DNA of 25,163 nt, taken from assembly GCA_002471575.1 (NCBI GenBank), contig DKQG01000040.1:77551-102713 (forward strand), given 5' to 3'. Numbering within the stretch: position 1 is the first letter of the stretch; every line of letters starts with the position of its first letter. Below, piece after piece: positions 15,276-22,965 of the stretch. Source of the DNA: Alphaproteobacteria bacterium UBA7314. GTDB lineage: Bacteria > Pseudomonadota > Alphaproteobacteria > MPNO01 > UBA830. The position numbers and the translations under genes are program-made. The notes beneath the pieces were generated by a model. That model saw only the letters and a program-made list of their open reading frames with translations, had not been told where the DNA came from and did no database searches.

Positions 15276-15458
15276 ATGGCTGTTCCGAAGAATAAAGTAT
15301 CCAAATCCAAGCGTAACATGCGCCGGGCGCATGACTCTTTGTCGACTAATCCTAGCGCTGAATGTCCGAATTGCGGTGAACTGAAACGCCCGCATCACGT
15401 ATGCGCTTCCTGTGGGTATTACGATGGCCGCGAGGTAGTGGAAATATCCGGCGCCTGA
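15276..15458 (+). CDS. rpmF: 50S ribosomal protein L32
   Basis: A 60-residue basic ribosomal protein beginning MAVPKNKVSKSKRNMRRAHD, the family signature. A zinc ribbon is intact, with ECPNC and CASC pairs separated by about 13 residues (KRPHHV between), so this is the zinc-binding form. The ribosome site is weak (GAG in TTGAGATGG). It follows the DUF177 gene and precedes plsX by 31 bases, a classic arrangement that ties ribosome and lipid synthesis. Confidence 0.97.
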   Translation: MAVPKNKVSKSKRNMRRAHDSLSTNPSAECPNCGELKRPHHVCASCGYYDGREVVEISGA

Positions 15459-15489
15459 CCTCGGTTCACCGCAACGATAGGAACCTTAA

Positions 15490-16539
15490 GTGAGCGCGTC
15501 ACTCACGATCGCTCTTGATGCTATGGGGGGCGACAATGCCCCTGCGATCGTCGTCAAAGGCGCAGATTTCGCTCGCCAACGCTTCCCGGGTGTCCGCTTT
15601 CACATGTTCGGTGATGAGAACAGTATTCTCCCGCTTATGAAAAGGCGCAAGCGTCTTCAGGAGATTACCGAGATCACGCACACGGAAGATGCTATCAGCA
15701 ACGAGATGAAAGTCTCGGCGGCGCTGCGCAAGGGGCGACAGTCCAGCATGCAGCTTGCTATCAATGCCGTGCGAGACGGCGACGCTGGAGGGGTCGTGTC
15801 GGCCGGCAATACCGGTGCACTGATGGCGATGGCCAAGCTGGCCCTGCGGACCTTGCCAGGCATCGACCGGCCGGCGATCGCAGCGATCTTTCCGACAATG
15901 CGGGGCGAAAGCGTCATGCTCGATCTTGGCGCCAACGTTGAATGCGATGCTGAGAACCTCGTCCAGTTCGCGATTATGGGTGATGTATTTGCGCGGACGG
16001 TTCTAGGGACGGTTAATCCTTCCTGCGGGTTGCTGAACGTCGGATCCGAGGAGATGAAAGGACACGCGGAAATTCAGCAGGCATCAGCCTATCTAAGGGG
16101 GATGTCCGGTATTATCAACTTCCATGGATTCGTTGAAGGCGACGATATCGCGGCCGGCACGACCGACGTAATAGTCTCGGACGGGTTTACGGGCAATATC
16201 GCTCTGAAAACTACCGAGGGCACAGCGCGTCTGATCAAGGAGTTTCTCGGCGATGCTTTCCGCAGCTCCATATCGTCTCGTCTGGGGTTTGTGTTTGCCC
16301 GGCGAGGACTACGCAAGATGCGGGACCGAATCGACCCGCGCCGCTACAATGGTGCCATGTTTCTGGGACTGACAGGCATTGCCGTTAAAAGCCACGGCGG
16401 TACTGACGCATTCGGGTTTGCGAACGCCATCGGCGTCGCCGTCGATATGGCCTCTAACGGTTTTAACGAGAAAATCACCGAAGGTCTGCGTGGGCTGGGT
16501 GGAATGAAGTCGGAAACCCGGGAAGCGGCGGCTTCCTGA
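15490..16539 (+). CDS. plsX: Phosphate acyltransferase PlsX
   Basis: A 349-residue enzyme making acyl-phosphate from acyl-ACP and phosphate, the first step of phosphatidic acid synthesis with PlsY. Seen are IALDAMGGDNAP at the N-terminus, VVSAGNTGALMAMA (101-114), RPAIAAIFPT, MLDLGANVECDAENLVQFA, NVGSEEMKGH, FHGFVEGDDI, DVIVSDGFTGNIALKT, and GGTDAFGFANAI near the C-terminus. The GTG start at 15490 immediately precedes the conserved region. The stop codon and the fabH start share a base (TGATG), so the two are translationally coupled. Confidence 0.96.
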   Translation: MSASLTIALDAMGGDNAPAIVVKGADFARQRFPGVRFHMFGDENSILPLMKRRKRLQEITEITHTEDAISNEMKVSAALRKGRQSSMQLAINAVRDGDAGGVVSAGNTGALMAMAKLALRTLPGIDRPAIAAIFPTMRGESVMLDLGANVECDAENLVQFAIMGDVFARTVLGTVNPSCGLLNVGSEEMKGHAEIQQASAYLRGMSGIINFHGFVEGDDIAAGTTDVIVSDGFTGNIALKTTEGTARLIKEFLGDAFRSSISSRLGFVFARRGLRKMRDRIDPRRYNGAMFLGLTGIAVKSHGGTDAFGFANAIGVAVDMASNGFNEKITEGLRGLGGMKSETREAAAS

Positions 16540-17513
16540 TGGTGAGGCGCTCCGTTGTAGCGGGATGTGGCGCATATCTGCCCGACCGGGTTGTCACGAA
16601 CGAGGAACTGGTCCAGCGCGTTGACACCACTGACGAATGGATCGTACAGAGAACGGGTATTAAGACACGCCATATTGCCGGAGACGATCAAAAGACATCC
16701 GATCTTGCAATCGCGGCGGCTAGGCAGGCGCTCGAACATGCCGGGATGAATGCCTCCGAACTCGACCTGGTCGTGCTGGCAACCGCAACACCCGACCATA
16801 CTTTTCCGTCGACTGCTACTACCGTGCAGGCCGCTCTGGGTATGACACGGGGGGCGGCCTTCGATGTGCAGGCGGTATGTTCCGGCTTTGTCTACGCGAT
16901 GAACGTCGCCGACAATTTCGTACGTCTCGGCCAGGCGAAAAATGTCCTGGTTATTGGGGCGGAGACGTTTTCGCGGATTCTCGATTGGGAAGACCGGACG
17001 ACCTGCGTTCTGTTCGGCGACGGTGCTGGTGCGGTCGTCCTTCTGGGCCAGGATGCGTCGGGAGACAGTAGCGACCGCGGCGTACTGGCTAATTGCCTGC
17101 ATTCTGACGGCCGTCATCATGATCTTCTCTATGTGGACGGCGGACCGTCGGCGACGCAGACCGTCGGGCATCTGCGTATGGAGGGCCCCGAGGTCTTCAA
17201 GCACGCTGTGAAAAACCTTTCCAGTGTGGTTGGCGAAGCCTTGGAAATCGCGGGGCTCCACACTGATGATGTCGACTGGCTTGTTCCCCATCAGGCAAAC
17301 AAGCGGATTATCTCATCTACGGCTCGAAAACTGCGGGTCAGCGAGGAAAAAATTGTCATGACTGTCGAGCGTCACGCCAATACCTCAGCCGCGTCCATTC
17401 CCTTAGCACTGAATGACGCCGTTCGCGATGGGCGGATCAATACCGGCGATGTTTTGGTGCTGGAAGCCATGGGCGGTGGTTTTACCTGGGGCGCAAGTGT
17501 CGTCCGTTGGTAA
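16539..17513 (+). CDS. fabH: 3-oxoacyl-[acyl-carrier-protein] synthase III
   Basis: A 324-residue KAS III that starts fatty acid synthesis by condensing acetyl-CoA with malonyl-ACP. The catalytic triad is intact: Cys114 in VQAVCSGFVYA, His251 in PHQANKRI and Asn281 in HANTSAASIPLA. DEWIVQRTGIKTRH near residue 32 and the C-terminal EAMGGGFTWGA are typical. It begins with ATG overlapping the plsX stop. A 105-base gap with its own candidate promoter separates it from ihfA. Confidence 0.97.
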   Translation: MVRRSVVAGCGAYLPDRVVTNEELVQRVDTTDEWIVQRTGIKTRHIAGDDQKTSDLAIAAARQALEHAGMNASELDLVVLATATPDHTFPSTATTVQAALGMTRGAAFDVQAVCSGFVYAMNVADNFVRLGQAKNVLVIGAETFSRILDWEDRTTCVLFGDGAGAVVLLGQDASGDSSDRGVLANCLHSDGRHHDLLYVDGGPSATQTVGHLRMEGPEVFKHAVKNLSSVVGEALEIAGLHTDDVDWLVPHQANKRIISSTARKLRVSEEKIVMTVERHANTSAASIPLALNDAVRDGRINTGDVLVLEAMGGGFTWGASVVRW

Positions 17514-17559
17514 TTAGGTGAAGGCACCTGATGCCGAAATTACCCCTATCCCTCTGATA

Positions 17560-17588
17560 TTGACTGCCTTCTTCGCAGCGGCTACCGT
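17560..17588 (+). promoter_or_regulatory. Candidate promoter of ihfA-merR
   Basis: TTGACT (17560-17565, 5 of 6) is followed after 17 bases by TACCGT (17583-17588, 3 of 6), about 30 bases before the ihfA start. Confidence 0.35.
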
Positions 17589-17618
17589 CTCGGGAAGGGA
17601 CATACAAAGGGGCATGCC

Positions 17619-18044
17619 ATGGCCGAAAACACGGTCACACGAGCGGACCTTAGCGAAGCTGTTTATCAGGAAGTGGGCCTATCGCGGAATGAATCCGCAA
17701 TTCTTGTCGAGTCCGTTTTGACGGAAATTGCGGATACGCTAACCAGGGGCGAAACCGTAAAAATTTCCTCGTTCGGCAGCTTCTCCGTTCGCCAAAAAGG
17801 CCAACGCATCGGCCGAAATCCCAAAACCGGCCAAGAGGTTCCTATCCTGCCGCGCAAGGTGCTTGTCTTTCGGGCTTCCAACGTATTGAAAAGCATGATT
17901 AACAGCGGCACCGGCGACAATTCCGTTGATGGTGCCCCATTGCCGACGGACAGCAGCGACTCTGTGCATCAGTCGCAAACCGCCCCGGAGCAACCCGTAA
18001 CCACATTTGGGACGGGGTCGCCTTTTAACCAACCAGGAAACTGA
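17619..18044 (+). CDS. ihfA: Integration host factor subunit alpha
   Basis: A 141-residue member of the HU/IHF family of DNA-bending proteins. Residues 1-95 are a normal IHF-alpha: TVTRADLSEAVYQEVGLSR, VKISSFGSFSVRQKGQRIGR, then NPKTGQEVPILPRKVLVFRA with the DNA-intercalating Pro in the arm. Residues 96-141 form an extra low-complexity tail rich in Ser, Thr, Pro, Gln and Gly and lacking hydrophobic structure. The start ATG 17619 follows AAAGGGG. A MerR-type gene begins 3 bases after its stop; this ihfA-merR pair is widespread in alphaproteobacteria. Confidence 0.95.
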   Translation: MAENTVTRADLSEAVYQEVGLSRNESAILVESVLTEIADTLTRGETVKISSFGSFSVRQKGQRIGRNPKTGQEVPILPRKVLVFRASNVLKSMINSGTGDNSVDGAPLPTDSSDSVHQSQTAPEQPVTTFGTGSPFNQPGN

Positions 18045-18047
18045 TAG

Positions 18048-18530
18048 GTGGCGGACAACGACGGTGACGAAAACGGTAACCGCCGGCCGCGAAAGTCCGC
18101 TGCTGCCTTCCGAACAATAAGCGAGGTCGCGTCGGAACTCGATATCCCGGCGCATGTACTACGCTTCTGGGAAAGCAAGTTCGCACAGGTGAAGCCGCTG
18201 AAACGGGGTGGTGGGCGCCGGTACTACCGGCCCGAAGACGTGGAATTGCTGCGCGGTATCCGGGAACTTCTCTACACGGACGGTTATACGATCAAAGGCG
18301 CGCAGAAGTTGCTGCGCGAAGGCGGCACAAAGGAAATTTCGTCTAACACCGCGGATTCAGCTGCCAAGGCCTCACTGGGTGTGGGAACGACAACCGCCGC
18401 CCAACCGGCGCCGGTTGCCCCCGTAGGTGGGGCGCAGGTAGATCTTGCCGATGCTCAGAGGTTGGAGTTGACCGCGGTGCTTGCCGAACTCGAAAATCTT
18501 CGAGATAAGTTGAAAAACGCATCTGCGTGA
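18048..18530 (+). CDS. MerR-family transcriptional regulator
   Basis: A 160-residue regulator. Residues 21-92 hold the MerR winged helix: FRTISEVASELDIPAHVLRF, then WESKF, LKRGGGRRYYRPEDVELL and YTIKGAQKLL. The next 35 residues are a low-complexity Ala/Thr/Pro linker and the last 30 (AQRLELTAVLAELENLRDKL) form a short coiled coil, presumably for dimerisation. No metal-binding cysteines are present, so it is not a classic metal-sensing MerR. Its target is unknown. The GTG start follows AGGA by about nine bases. It is coupled to ihfA upstream and precedes the tRNA-Pro gene. Confidence 0.92.
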   Translation: MADNDGDENGNRRPRKSAAAFRTISEVASELDIPAHVLRFWESKFAQVKPLKRGGGRRYYRPEDVELLRGIRELLYTDGYTIKGAQKLLREGGTKEISSNTADSAAKASLGVGTTTAAQPAPVAPVGGAQVDLADAQRLELTAVLAELENLRDKLKNASA

Positions 18531-18542
18531 CCGAATAGATGC

Positions 18543-18571
18543 TTGAGTTACAGGCTGTGGCTGCGTACTTT
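18543..18571 (+). promoter_or_regulatory. Candidate tRNA-Pro promoter
   Basis: TTGAGT (18543-18548), 17 bases, TACTTT (18566-18571). The transcript start would fall about ten bases before the mature tRNA. Confidence 0.35.
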
Positions 18572-18589
18572 GCCGCCGACTGCAAATAT

Positions 18590-18668
<79 letters not shown>

Positions 18669-18680
18669 GATTTACAAAGA

Positions 18681-18710
18681 AAAAGGGGGGTTTTGGCCCC
18701 CCTTTTTTTT
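18681..18710 (+). terminator. Rho-independent terminator after tRNA-Pro
   Basis: AAAA, GGGGGG (18685-18690), loop TTTTGG, CCCCCC (18697-18702), then T8. It lies between the two copies of the tRNA 3' repeat. Confidence 0.92.
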
Positions 18711-18807
18711 ATGCCAAAAATCCAACTTGACCGGAATCTTGACCACCCTTCCAAAATTAGGCGTTTTGGCGCGGCGCTCCGTCGTCAATCGGAAAGCCGA
18801 TAGCCTC

Positions 18808-18851
18808 GGGGTCAAGGGGTCGCTGGTTCGAATCCAGTCGCTCCGACCATT
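18808..18851 (+). repeat. Direct repeat, copy 2: orphan tRNA-Pro 3' fragment (att-like scar)
   Basis: Identical over 44 bases to the tRNA-Pro 3' part, with the T arm, acceptor 3' strand and CCA but no 5' half, so it cannot be a working tRNA. It sits 139 bases beyond the real tRNA. No integrase remains nearby. An att remnant left by a lost element is the likeliest reading; local duplication is the alternative. Confidence 0.85.
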
Positions 18852-19072
18852 CTTAAGATGACAGGTGACCCTCACCGGGTGGCTCGTTTTTGCGATCTGC
18901 GGTGCTGCCCTACGAAGCTTGCGAAAACGGGGAACAATCCGGCCTGGTGAAGTCAGTGGGCCGAATGGCAGAGACCTCCTCGTGGTGCTACGAGACCTCT
19001 AGTGAGTATAGCTCCGCCGGTCTTGCTACTATCGACCGCATAGGAGTACTGCGCAGACCTGCCTAAGGAAAA
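18852..19072. other. Intergenic region downstream of the tRNA fragment
   Basis: About 220 bases without a credible gene. It has an 8-base direct repeat GAGACCTC (18971-18978 and 18992-18999) bracketing a weak hairpin CTCGT-N6-ACGAG (18979-18994), and GGTGA-CCC-TCACC near 18865. No function is evident. Confidence 0.4.
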
Positions 19073-20329
19073 TCACGTCGCTGCCGGAGAACCCTCGGGG
19101 TTGGACTTAGGCTCTCGATTCTCGCTGATCAGGATAGACAGGAAAGCGGCCATGAAGGCGAGCGCGATGGAAACGAACCAGACCCAGTCATACCGGGCGA
19201 ACAGCTCGTAAAGATATCCGCCCATGAACGATCCCAGCGCACCGCCCAGCGCGTGCAGCGCGAAAATCAGCCCCATAGTCAAACCCATGATGTGGCGGCC
19301 GATATGGGTCGCCACGATACTGGCAACGATGGGGAAGGTGGCGTAGTCGAAAATGCCGAACAGGATGGCGAAAACATAAAGCAGGGTGGGGTTACCCGCG
19401 ATATAGATGAGCATTACGAAGGTCAGCGCCCGGAAGAAATAGCAGCTCGCCAGCAGCATGGGCCGGTGATACCGGTCCGACATCCAACCATAGCTAATCA
19501 TGCCGATCAGACTGAACAGCGACAGCACGCCATAGGCCGTCGCGCTCTGAACCGGCGGGAACCCGCAGCTCACGGCGTAGGGGATTAAATGTACCTTGAT
19601 CACGCCGGCGGTGGTGAACCCGCAGATGAAAAAGCCGCCACCGAGTAGCCAGAAAACAGGCATCTGCGCCAACCTGCCCATCGTCGTCAGAACCGAGCTT
19701 CTGGCGGTACCGCTGTCGGTTTTTGGCCGTGGTGGTTCCTTACCGATCAGTAGAAACACGACCAGGGCAGTCACAAGGATGACTATTCCGGCAAGGAAGA
19801 AACCGTTGCGCCAGGACAACAAGGTTATGAGCAAGGCGAAAAGAGGCATGATGGCGAACTGGCCGCCTGTACTGCCCGACGTGGCCATGCTTGTTGCCAA
19901 TCCCAGCCGTTCCTTGAAGTGATGCGCGATCGTGGTCGATACGAGTGATGGCGCCATGGCCGCGAAGGCCACGCCGCCCACTAGGCTGAAGACGACAACC
20001 AGCTGCCAGGGTTCGGTCATGAATGAACACAGAATGTATACGATGCCGATGACCGACATGCCCACCGCGTAGATCACGCGAGAACCAAATCGGTCGATGA
20101 TGGAACCCAGAACCGGCGCTGTCGCCGCCATGGTGACCATCATCAGTGCGCTCGCTGTCGCAACAAACTTATATGACCAGCCCAGATCTTCTTTCCAGAA
20201 CGGCATCATCAGGCCAAGACTGTTGCGGGCCGTGATGACGATGCTGAGCATCAGGAAAAGCGCGAAGACGATGACCCAGCCTTTGCGGTCATGATAGCTG
20301 CTTTGTTCGGGGTCTTCTGGTTCTGGCAA
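19073..20329 (-). CDS. MFS transporter, monocarboxylate / oxalate-formate antiporter-like
   Basis: A 418-residue carrier with about 12 hydrophobic segments. The first, GWVIVFALFLMLSIVITARN, leads into SLGLMMPFWKEDLGWSYKFV, a pattern of the monocarboxylate and oxalate:formate antiporter-like MFS groups. Motif A-like DRFGSR lies after segment 2 and YGWMSDRYHRP in the second half. A central hydrophilic loop (GKEPPRPKTDSGTARSSV) divides the halves. The only start giving a full first helix is TTG 20329, right after an in-frame stop and without a clear Shine-Dalgarno; the exact start is uncertain. The substrate is probably a small carboxylate, by family. Its GC is high (39 of 60 in 19501-19560), unlike the TRAP receptor gene that it diverges from. 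Confidence 0.85.
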   Translation of the reverse strand: MPEPEDPEQSSYHDRKGWVIVFALFLMLSIVITARNSLGLMMPFWKEDLGWSYKFVATASALMMVTMAATAPVLGSIIDRFGSRVIYAVGMSVIGIVYILCSFMTEPWQLVVVFSLVGGVAFAAMAPSLVSTTIAHHFKERLGLATSMATSGSTGGQFAIMPLFALLITLLSWRNGFFLAGIVILVTALVVFLLIGKEPPRPKTDSGTARSSVLTTMGRLAQMPVFWLLGGGFFICGFTTAGVIKVHLIPYAVSCGFPPVQSATAYGVLSLFSLIGMISYGWMSDRYHRPMLLASCYFFRALTFVMLIYIAGNPTLLYVFAILFGIFDYATFPIVASIVATHIGRHIMGLTMGLIFALHALGGALGSFMGGYLYELFARYDWVWFVSIALAFMAAFLSILISENREPKSNPEGSPAAT

Positions 20330-20391
20330 GGAGGATTTCTTTTATGAGTAACGACGGGTAATTTAGTTTACTTCGTTTTCTAAGCAAACGG

Positions 20392-20420
20392 GTTACAGCG
20401 CAGAAGATCGCTGCTAAAAT
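20392..20420 (+). promoter_or_regulatory. Predicted promoter of the TRAP receptor gene
   Basis: GTTACA (20392-20397, 4 of 6), a 17-base spacer, TAAAAT (20415-20420, 5 of 6). It would give a leader of about 95 bases. Confidence 0.42.
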
Positions 20421-20430
20421 ATTAAAGCGT

Positions 20431-20478
20431 GCGGAGTAATCCGCGGAGATCGGGCCGGGCAAGATAATCCCCGGGCCG
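20431..20478 (+). promoter_or_regulatory. Paired hairpins in the leader of the TRAP receptor gene
   Basis: GCGGA-GTAA-TCCGC (20431-20444) is followed by a 9-bp stem with one mismatch, CGGGCCGGG (20451-20459) against CCCGGGCCG (20470-20478). Both lie between the predicted promoter and the ribosome site. They may stabilise the abundant receptor mRNA or attenuate it; function is inferred only from position. Confidence 0.3.
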
Positions 20479-20506
20479 CAGATAACCAACAGACGCAACC
20501 ATGATT

Positions 20507-20512
20507 GGGAGG
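20507..20512 (+). promoter_or_regulatory. Ribosome binding site that sets the TRAP receptor start
   Basis: GGGAGG nine bases before ATG 20522. It lies inside the extension opened by ATG 20501, so the shorter form starting MTITCKQ, a regular signal peptide, is preferred. Confidence 0.65.
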
Positions 20513-20521
20513 ATCATAATC

Positions 20522-21532
20522 ATGACAATCACGTGTAAACAAATTGCCGCGACCGGTGTCGCGGCAGCGACGGCACTGGCGATTGGTTTGCCAGCTAAGG
20601 CGGCGGAAGAGTTAAAAGTTTCGACTGCTCTGGGGCAAAAACATGACCAAAGCAAGGCTTTCTTCACTACGTTTTTAGACCCAATGAAGTCAGATAAGAG
20701 CGAAGTCGTTCTTAATTACATCGGTGGCCCCGAAGTTACGCCTAACAAAAAGCAGGGTCCCGCAATGAAGCGTGGCTTAATTGATATCATTATGTCGCCG
20801 AGTACTTATTACGCCAATCTTGTTCCCGAAGCTCGGCTCACCGGTATTGCCACTGTTACACCGCAACAGTGGCGAAAAAATGGCGGTCATAAAATGATGT
20901 CGGAGGCGTGGGGTAAAAAACTCAACGCTATCATACTCGGTTGGGGCAATTTTTATGGTCCTAATCAGTTTTATATTTGGATGAAGGATAAGCCAAAGCT
21001 CAGTAAGACGACAGGTCTGGACCTAACAGGCAAGAAGATGCGGACGACGCCGCTTTACACACCTTTCTTCAAGGCGATGGGCGCAACGACCAAAAATATT
21101 TCGCCGGCGGAGGTGTATACCGCGCTTGAACGTGGCGTGGTCGATGGCCTTGCTTGGCCCGAAGGCGGCGTTGCGTTCCGAGGCTGGCATAGCTTTATCA
21201 AATACAAGGTTGGTCCTGGTTTCTTCCGTTCGTCGACAATGGTGACGATGAACAAAGACAAGTTCAACAAGCTCTCGAAAAAAGGACAGGCCCAAATTAT
21301 AGCGGCTGGTCTGAACTACGAGAACAAGTCCGGAGCGTTGCTTAAAAAGCTCGCAGCTGCTGACAATGCCAAGATTTACAAGGAAGGCGTGAATGATTAC
21401 ACGCTGCCCGGCGATTATGGGCGGGCATTCAAGCAAACGATTATTAATGCTAACTGGACGGACGCAGGAAAGCGTAAATACACAGTCGATTTTGCAACGT
21501 TGAAAGCTAAAATGCTCGACTCTGGTTCCTAA
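20522..21532 (+). CDS. dctP: TRAP transporter substrate-binding protein, DctP family
   Basis: A 336-residue periplasmic solute receptor. The signal peptide MTITCKQIAATGVAAATALA continues to IGLPAKA with cleavage near residue 27. The mature part has the DctP pattern: a GGPEV strand, MKRGLIDIIMSPSTYYANLV, and LTGKKMRTTPLYTPFFKAMG, where Arg174 is the family carboxylate-binding arginine, followed by AEVYTALERGVVDGLAWP. It captures an organic acid for a DctQM permease. It is convergent with dctQM rather than in one operon. Base composition is low (24 of 60 G+C in 20641-20700) with A/T-ending codons, unlike neighbouring genes, suggesting transfer. The ligand is not identified. Confidence 0.93.
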   Translation: MTITCKQIAATGVAAATALAIGLPAKAAEELKVSTALGQKHDQSKAFFTTFLDPMKSDKSEVVLNYIGGPEVTPNKKQGPAMKRGLIDIIMSPSTYYANLVPEARLTGIATVTPQQWRKNGGHKMMSEAWGKKLNAIILGWGNFYGPNQFYIWMKDKPKLSKTTGLDLTGKKMRTTPLYTPFFKAMGATTKNISPAEVYTALERGVVDGLAWPEGGVAFRGWHSFIKYKVGPGFFRSSTMVTMNKDKFNKLSKKGQAQIIAAGLNYENKSGALLKKLAAADNAKIYKEGVNDYTLPGDYGRAFKQTIINANWTDAGKRKYTVDFATLKAKMLDSGS

Positions 21533-21555
21533 GCTTTCTGAAGAATTAAGCGATC

Positions 21556-21583
21556 AGCGCCGCCCTTTGGGCGGCGCTTTTTT
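21556..21583 (+). terminator. Rho-independent terminator after the TRAP receptor gene
   Basis: AGCGCCGCCC (21556-21565), loop TTT, GGGCGGCGCT (21569-21578), then a T run. The 10-bp perfect stem lies 24 bases after the stop and between the convergent TRAP genes. Confidence 0.94.
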
Positions 21584-21649
21584 GTGGAAAGATGGAATAT
21601 TGCAGTGGCTTTATTTACTTAATTGACCAGTTTTAAGCCGTCGGGATCC

Positions 21650-22963
21650 CTACATCAGACTGGGTAGCCAGAGTGCCAGCTCGGGCGCGGCGCACAGAAT
21701 TAGGATCAGGATTGCGTCGCAAACTAGAAAGGGGAACGCGGCTTTTGCCACCTGAAACAGCGTTGTGCCTTTTGGTGCAACTCCGAGCATAACGTAGAGT
21801 AGTAAGCCGAAAGGTGGTGTTGTGCCGGCCATCTCGATCGTAATAAGAACAAAAAGACCAAACCAAATGAGATCGAATTGCAACGCCGCGGCCAGTGGGA
21901 AAAAGATCGGCACTGTAATTAACATCATTGATGTCGCGTCCATGAACATCCCAAGGAGGATAAGGACGCAGAACATCATAAACAGGATCATGTACCTGTG
22001 GAGTTCGTAGCTTGTCACCCATTCAATCAAGCCCTTTGAGGCCCCAGAATAAGACAACATTTGACTAAAAACGGTGGAGTTCATGATGATTAAGAACACC
22101 ATTGCACCAACCCGCACTGTCCCCTCGAGAGAGGTAGAGATTGAGCTGAATGAGAGCGCTCTAAAAGCAATGGCGAGTATAAATACTCCAAGGACTCCGC
22201 ATGCTGCCGCCTCCGTCGGCGTTGCCCAGCCGAGCACAATAAACCCGACTACCATGAAAACTACCAGCCCCATTGGCAGTATGTTGGTCGTAACTAATCG
22301 AAGCCTAGTGCCTAACGACATGGACTCTACATCGTAAGCTGGCGCTGAGCCTGGATTACGGATTAATTGAAAGGTAATCATGGCAGCGTAGAGTAGTGCG
22401 AGGACGAAACCTGGAAGAAACCCGGCAACAAGTAACCGGCCGACATCTATTTCTGCTATCGCTGCAAGTAATACTCCGAGCGCTGAGGGTGGAATAATCA
22501 TTGCGAGGCCGCCAGTGCCGAGAATTGGACCCATCGACATCTGACCGCTGTATCCGCGTCGCTTCATCTCAGGGACCATTAGAGACCCAAGCATCGCGGT
22601 GTTGGCCATTGATGAGCCTGTCAGCGTAGAGAAGATTGCACCACCAGCCACTGTCAAGTAGCAGAGCCTGCCGGGTAAACGGCCAAACACGGCGTCCAAC
22701 CCGTCGAACACCTTTATCGCGAGCCCAGTATGAAAGAATAGTGATCCCATAAGAATAAACATAGGGACAGGACCAAGGATGAAGCGTGATATCAATTGCG
22801 TAGAGTTATCGGCCACCTGTATCAACGCTCCTGGATCGAACCCAGTGAATATGAAGACGGCGATAAAGTTGGTGGCGATGAAGGCGAAGGCGACGGGGAC
22901 GCCTAATGCCATAAAAGAAATGACCAGTCCCAGCAGGAAGGCGAATGCCCAATACCACTCCAT
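21650..22963 (-). CDS. dctM: TRAP transporter large membrane subunit, DctM family
   Basis: A 437-residue permease of the DctM/ion-transporter superfamily with about 12 hydrophobic segments. Family marks include GVPVAFAFI near the N-terminus, GPVPMFILMGSLFFHTGLA, the GGAIFSTLTGSSMANTAMLG segment around the first hairpin (Na+ site region), GPILGTGGLAMIIPPSALGV, and MFMDATSMMLITVPIFFPL plus GTTPPFGLLLYVM in the second half. It imports solute with sodium or protons together with DctQ and DctP. ATG 22963 is preceded by AAGGAGGG located in the end of the small-subunit gene, two bases apart, so translation is coupled. GC is intermediate (30 of 60 in 22081-22140). Confidence 0.95.
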   Translation of the reverse strand: MEWYWAFAFLLGLVISFMALGVPVAFAFIATNFIAVFIFTGFDPGALIQVADNSTQLISRFILGPVPMFILMGSLFFHTGLAIKVFDGLDAVFGRLPGRLCYLTVAGGAIFSTLTGSSMANTAMLGSLMVPEMKRRGYSGQMSMGPILGTGGLAMIIPPSALGVLLAAIAEIDVGRLLVAGFLPGFVLALLYAAMITFQLIRNPGSAPAYDVESMSLGTRLRLVTTNILPMGLVVFMVVGFIVLGWATPTEAAACGVLGVFILAIAFRALSFSSISTSLEGTVRVGAMVFLIIMNSTVFSQMLSYSGASKGLIEWVTSYELHRYMILFMMFCVLILLGMFMDATSMMLITVPIFFPLAAALQFDLIWFGLFVLITIEMAGTTPPFGLLLYVMLGVAPKGTTLFQVAKAAFPFLVCDAILILILCAAPELALWLPSLM

Positions 22964-22965
22964 GG

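Noticed and set aside
16344..17291. 315-codon frame antisense to fabH
   Set aside because: It lies entirely opposite plsX and fabH, has no recognisable domain, and is a typical antisense shadow of high-GC coding sequence.
18672..18875. Minus-strand 67-codon frame with a string like SDWIRTSDPLTPRLSAF
   Set aside because: It is the translation of the antisense of the tRNA-Pro fragment. Such strings are a well-known artefact in databases, arising from tRNA 3' ends.
18971..18999. Repeated GAGACCTC with a small hairpin as a possible CRISPR or integron-like repeat
   Set aside because: Only two copies of 8 bases with no array periodicity; chance is sufficient.
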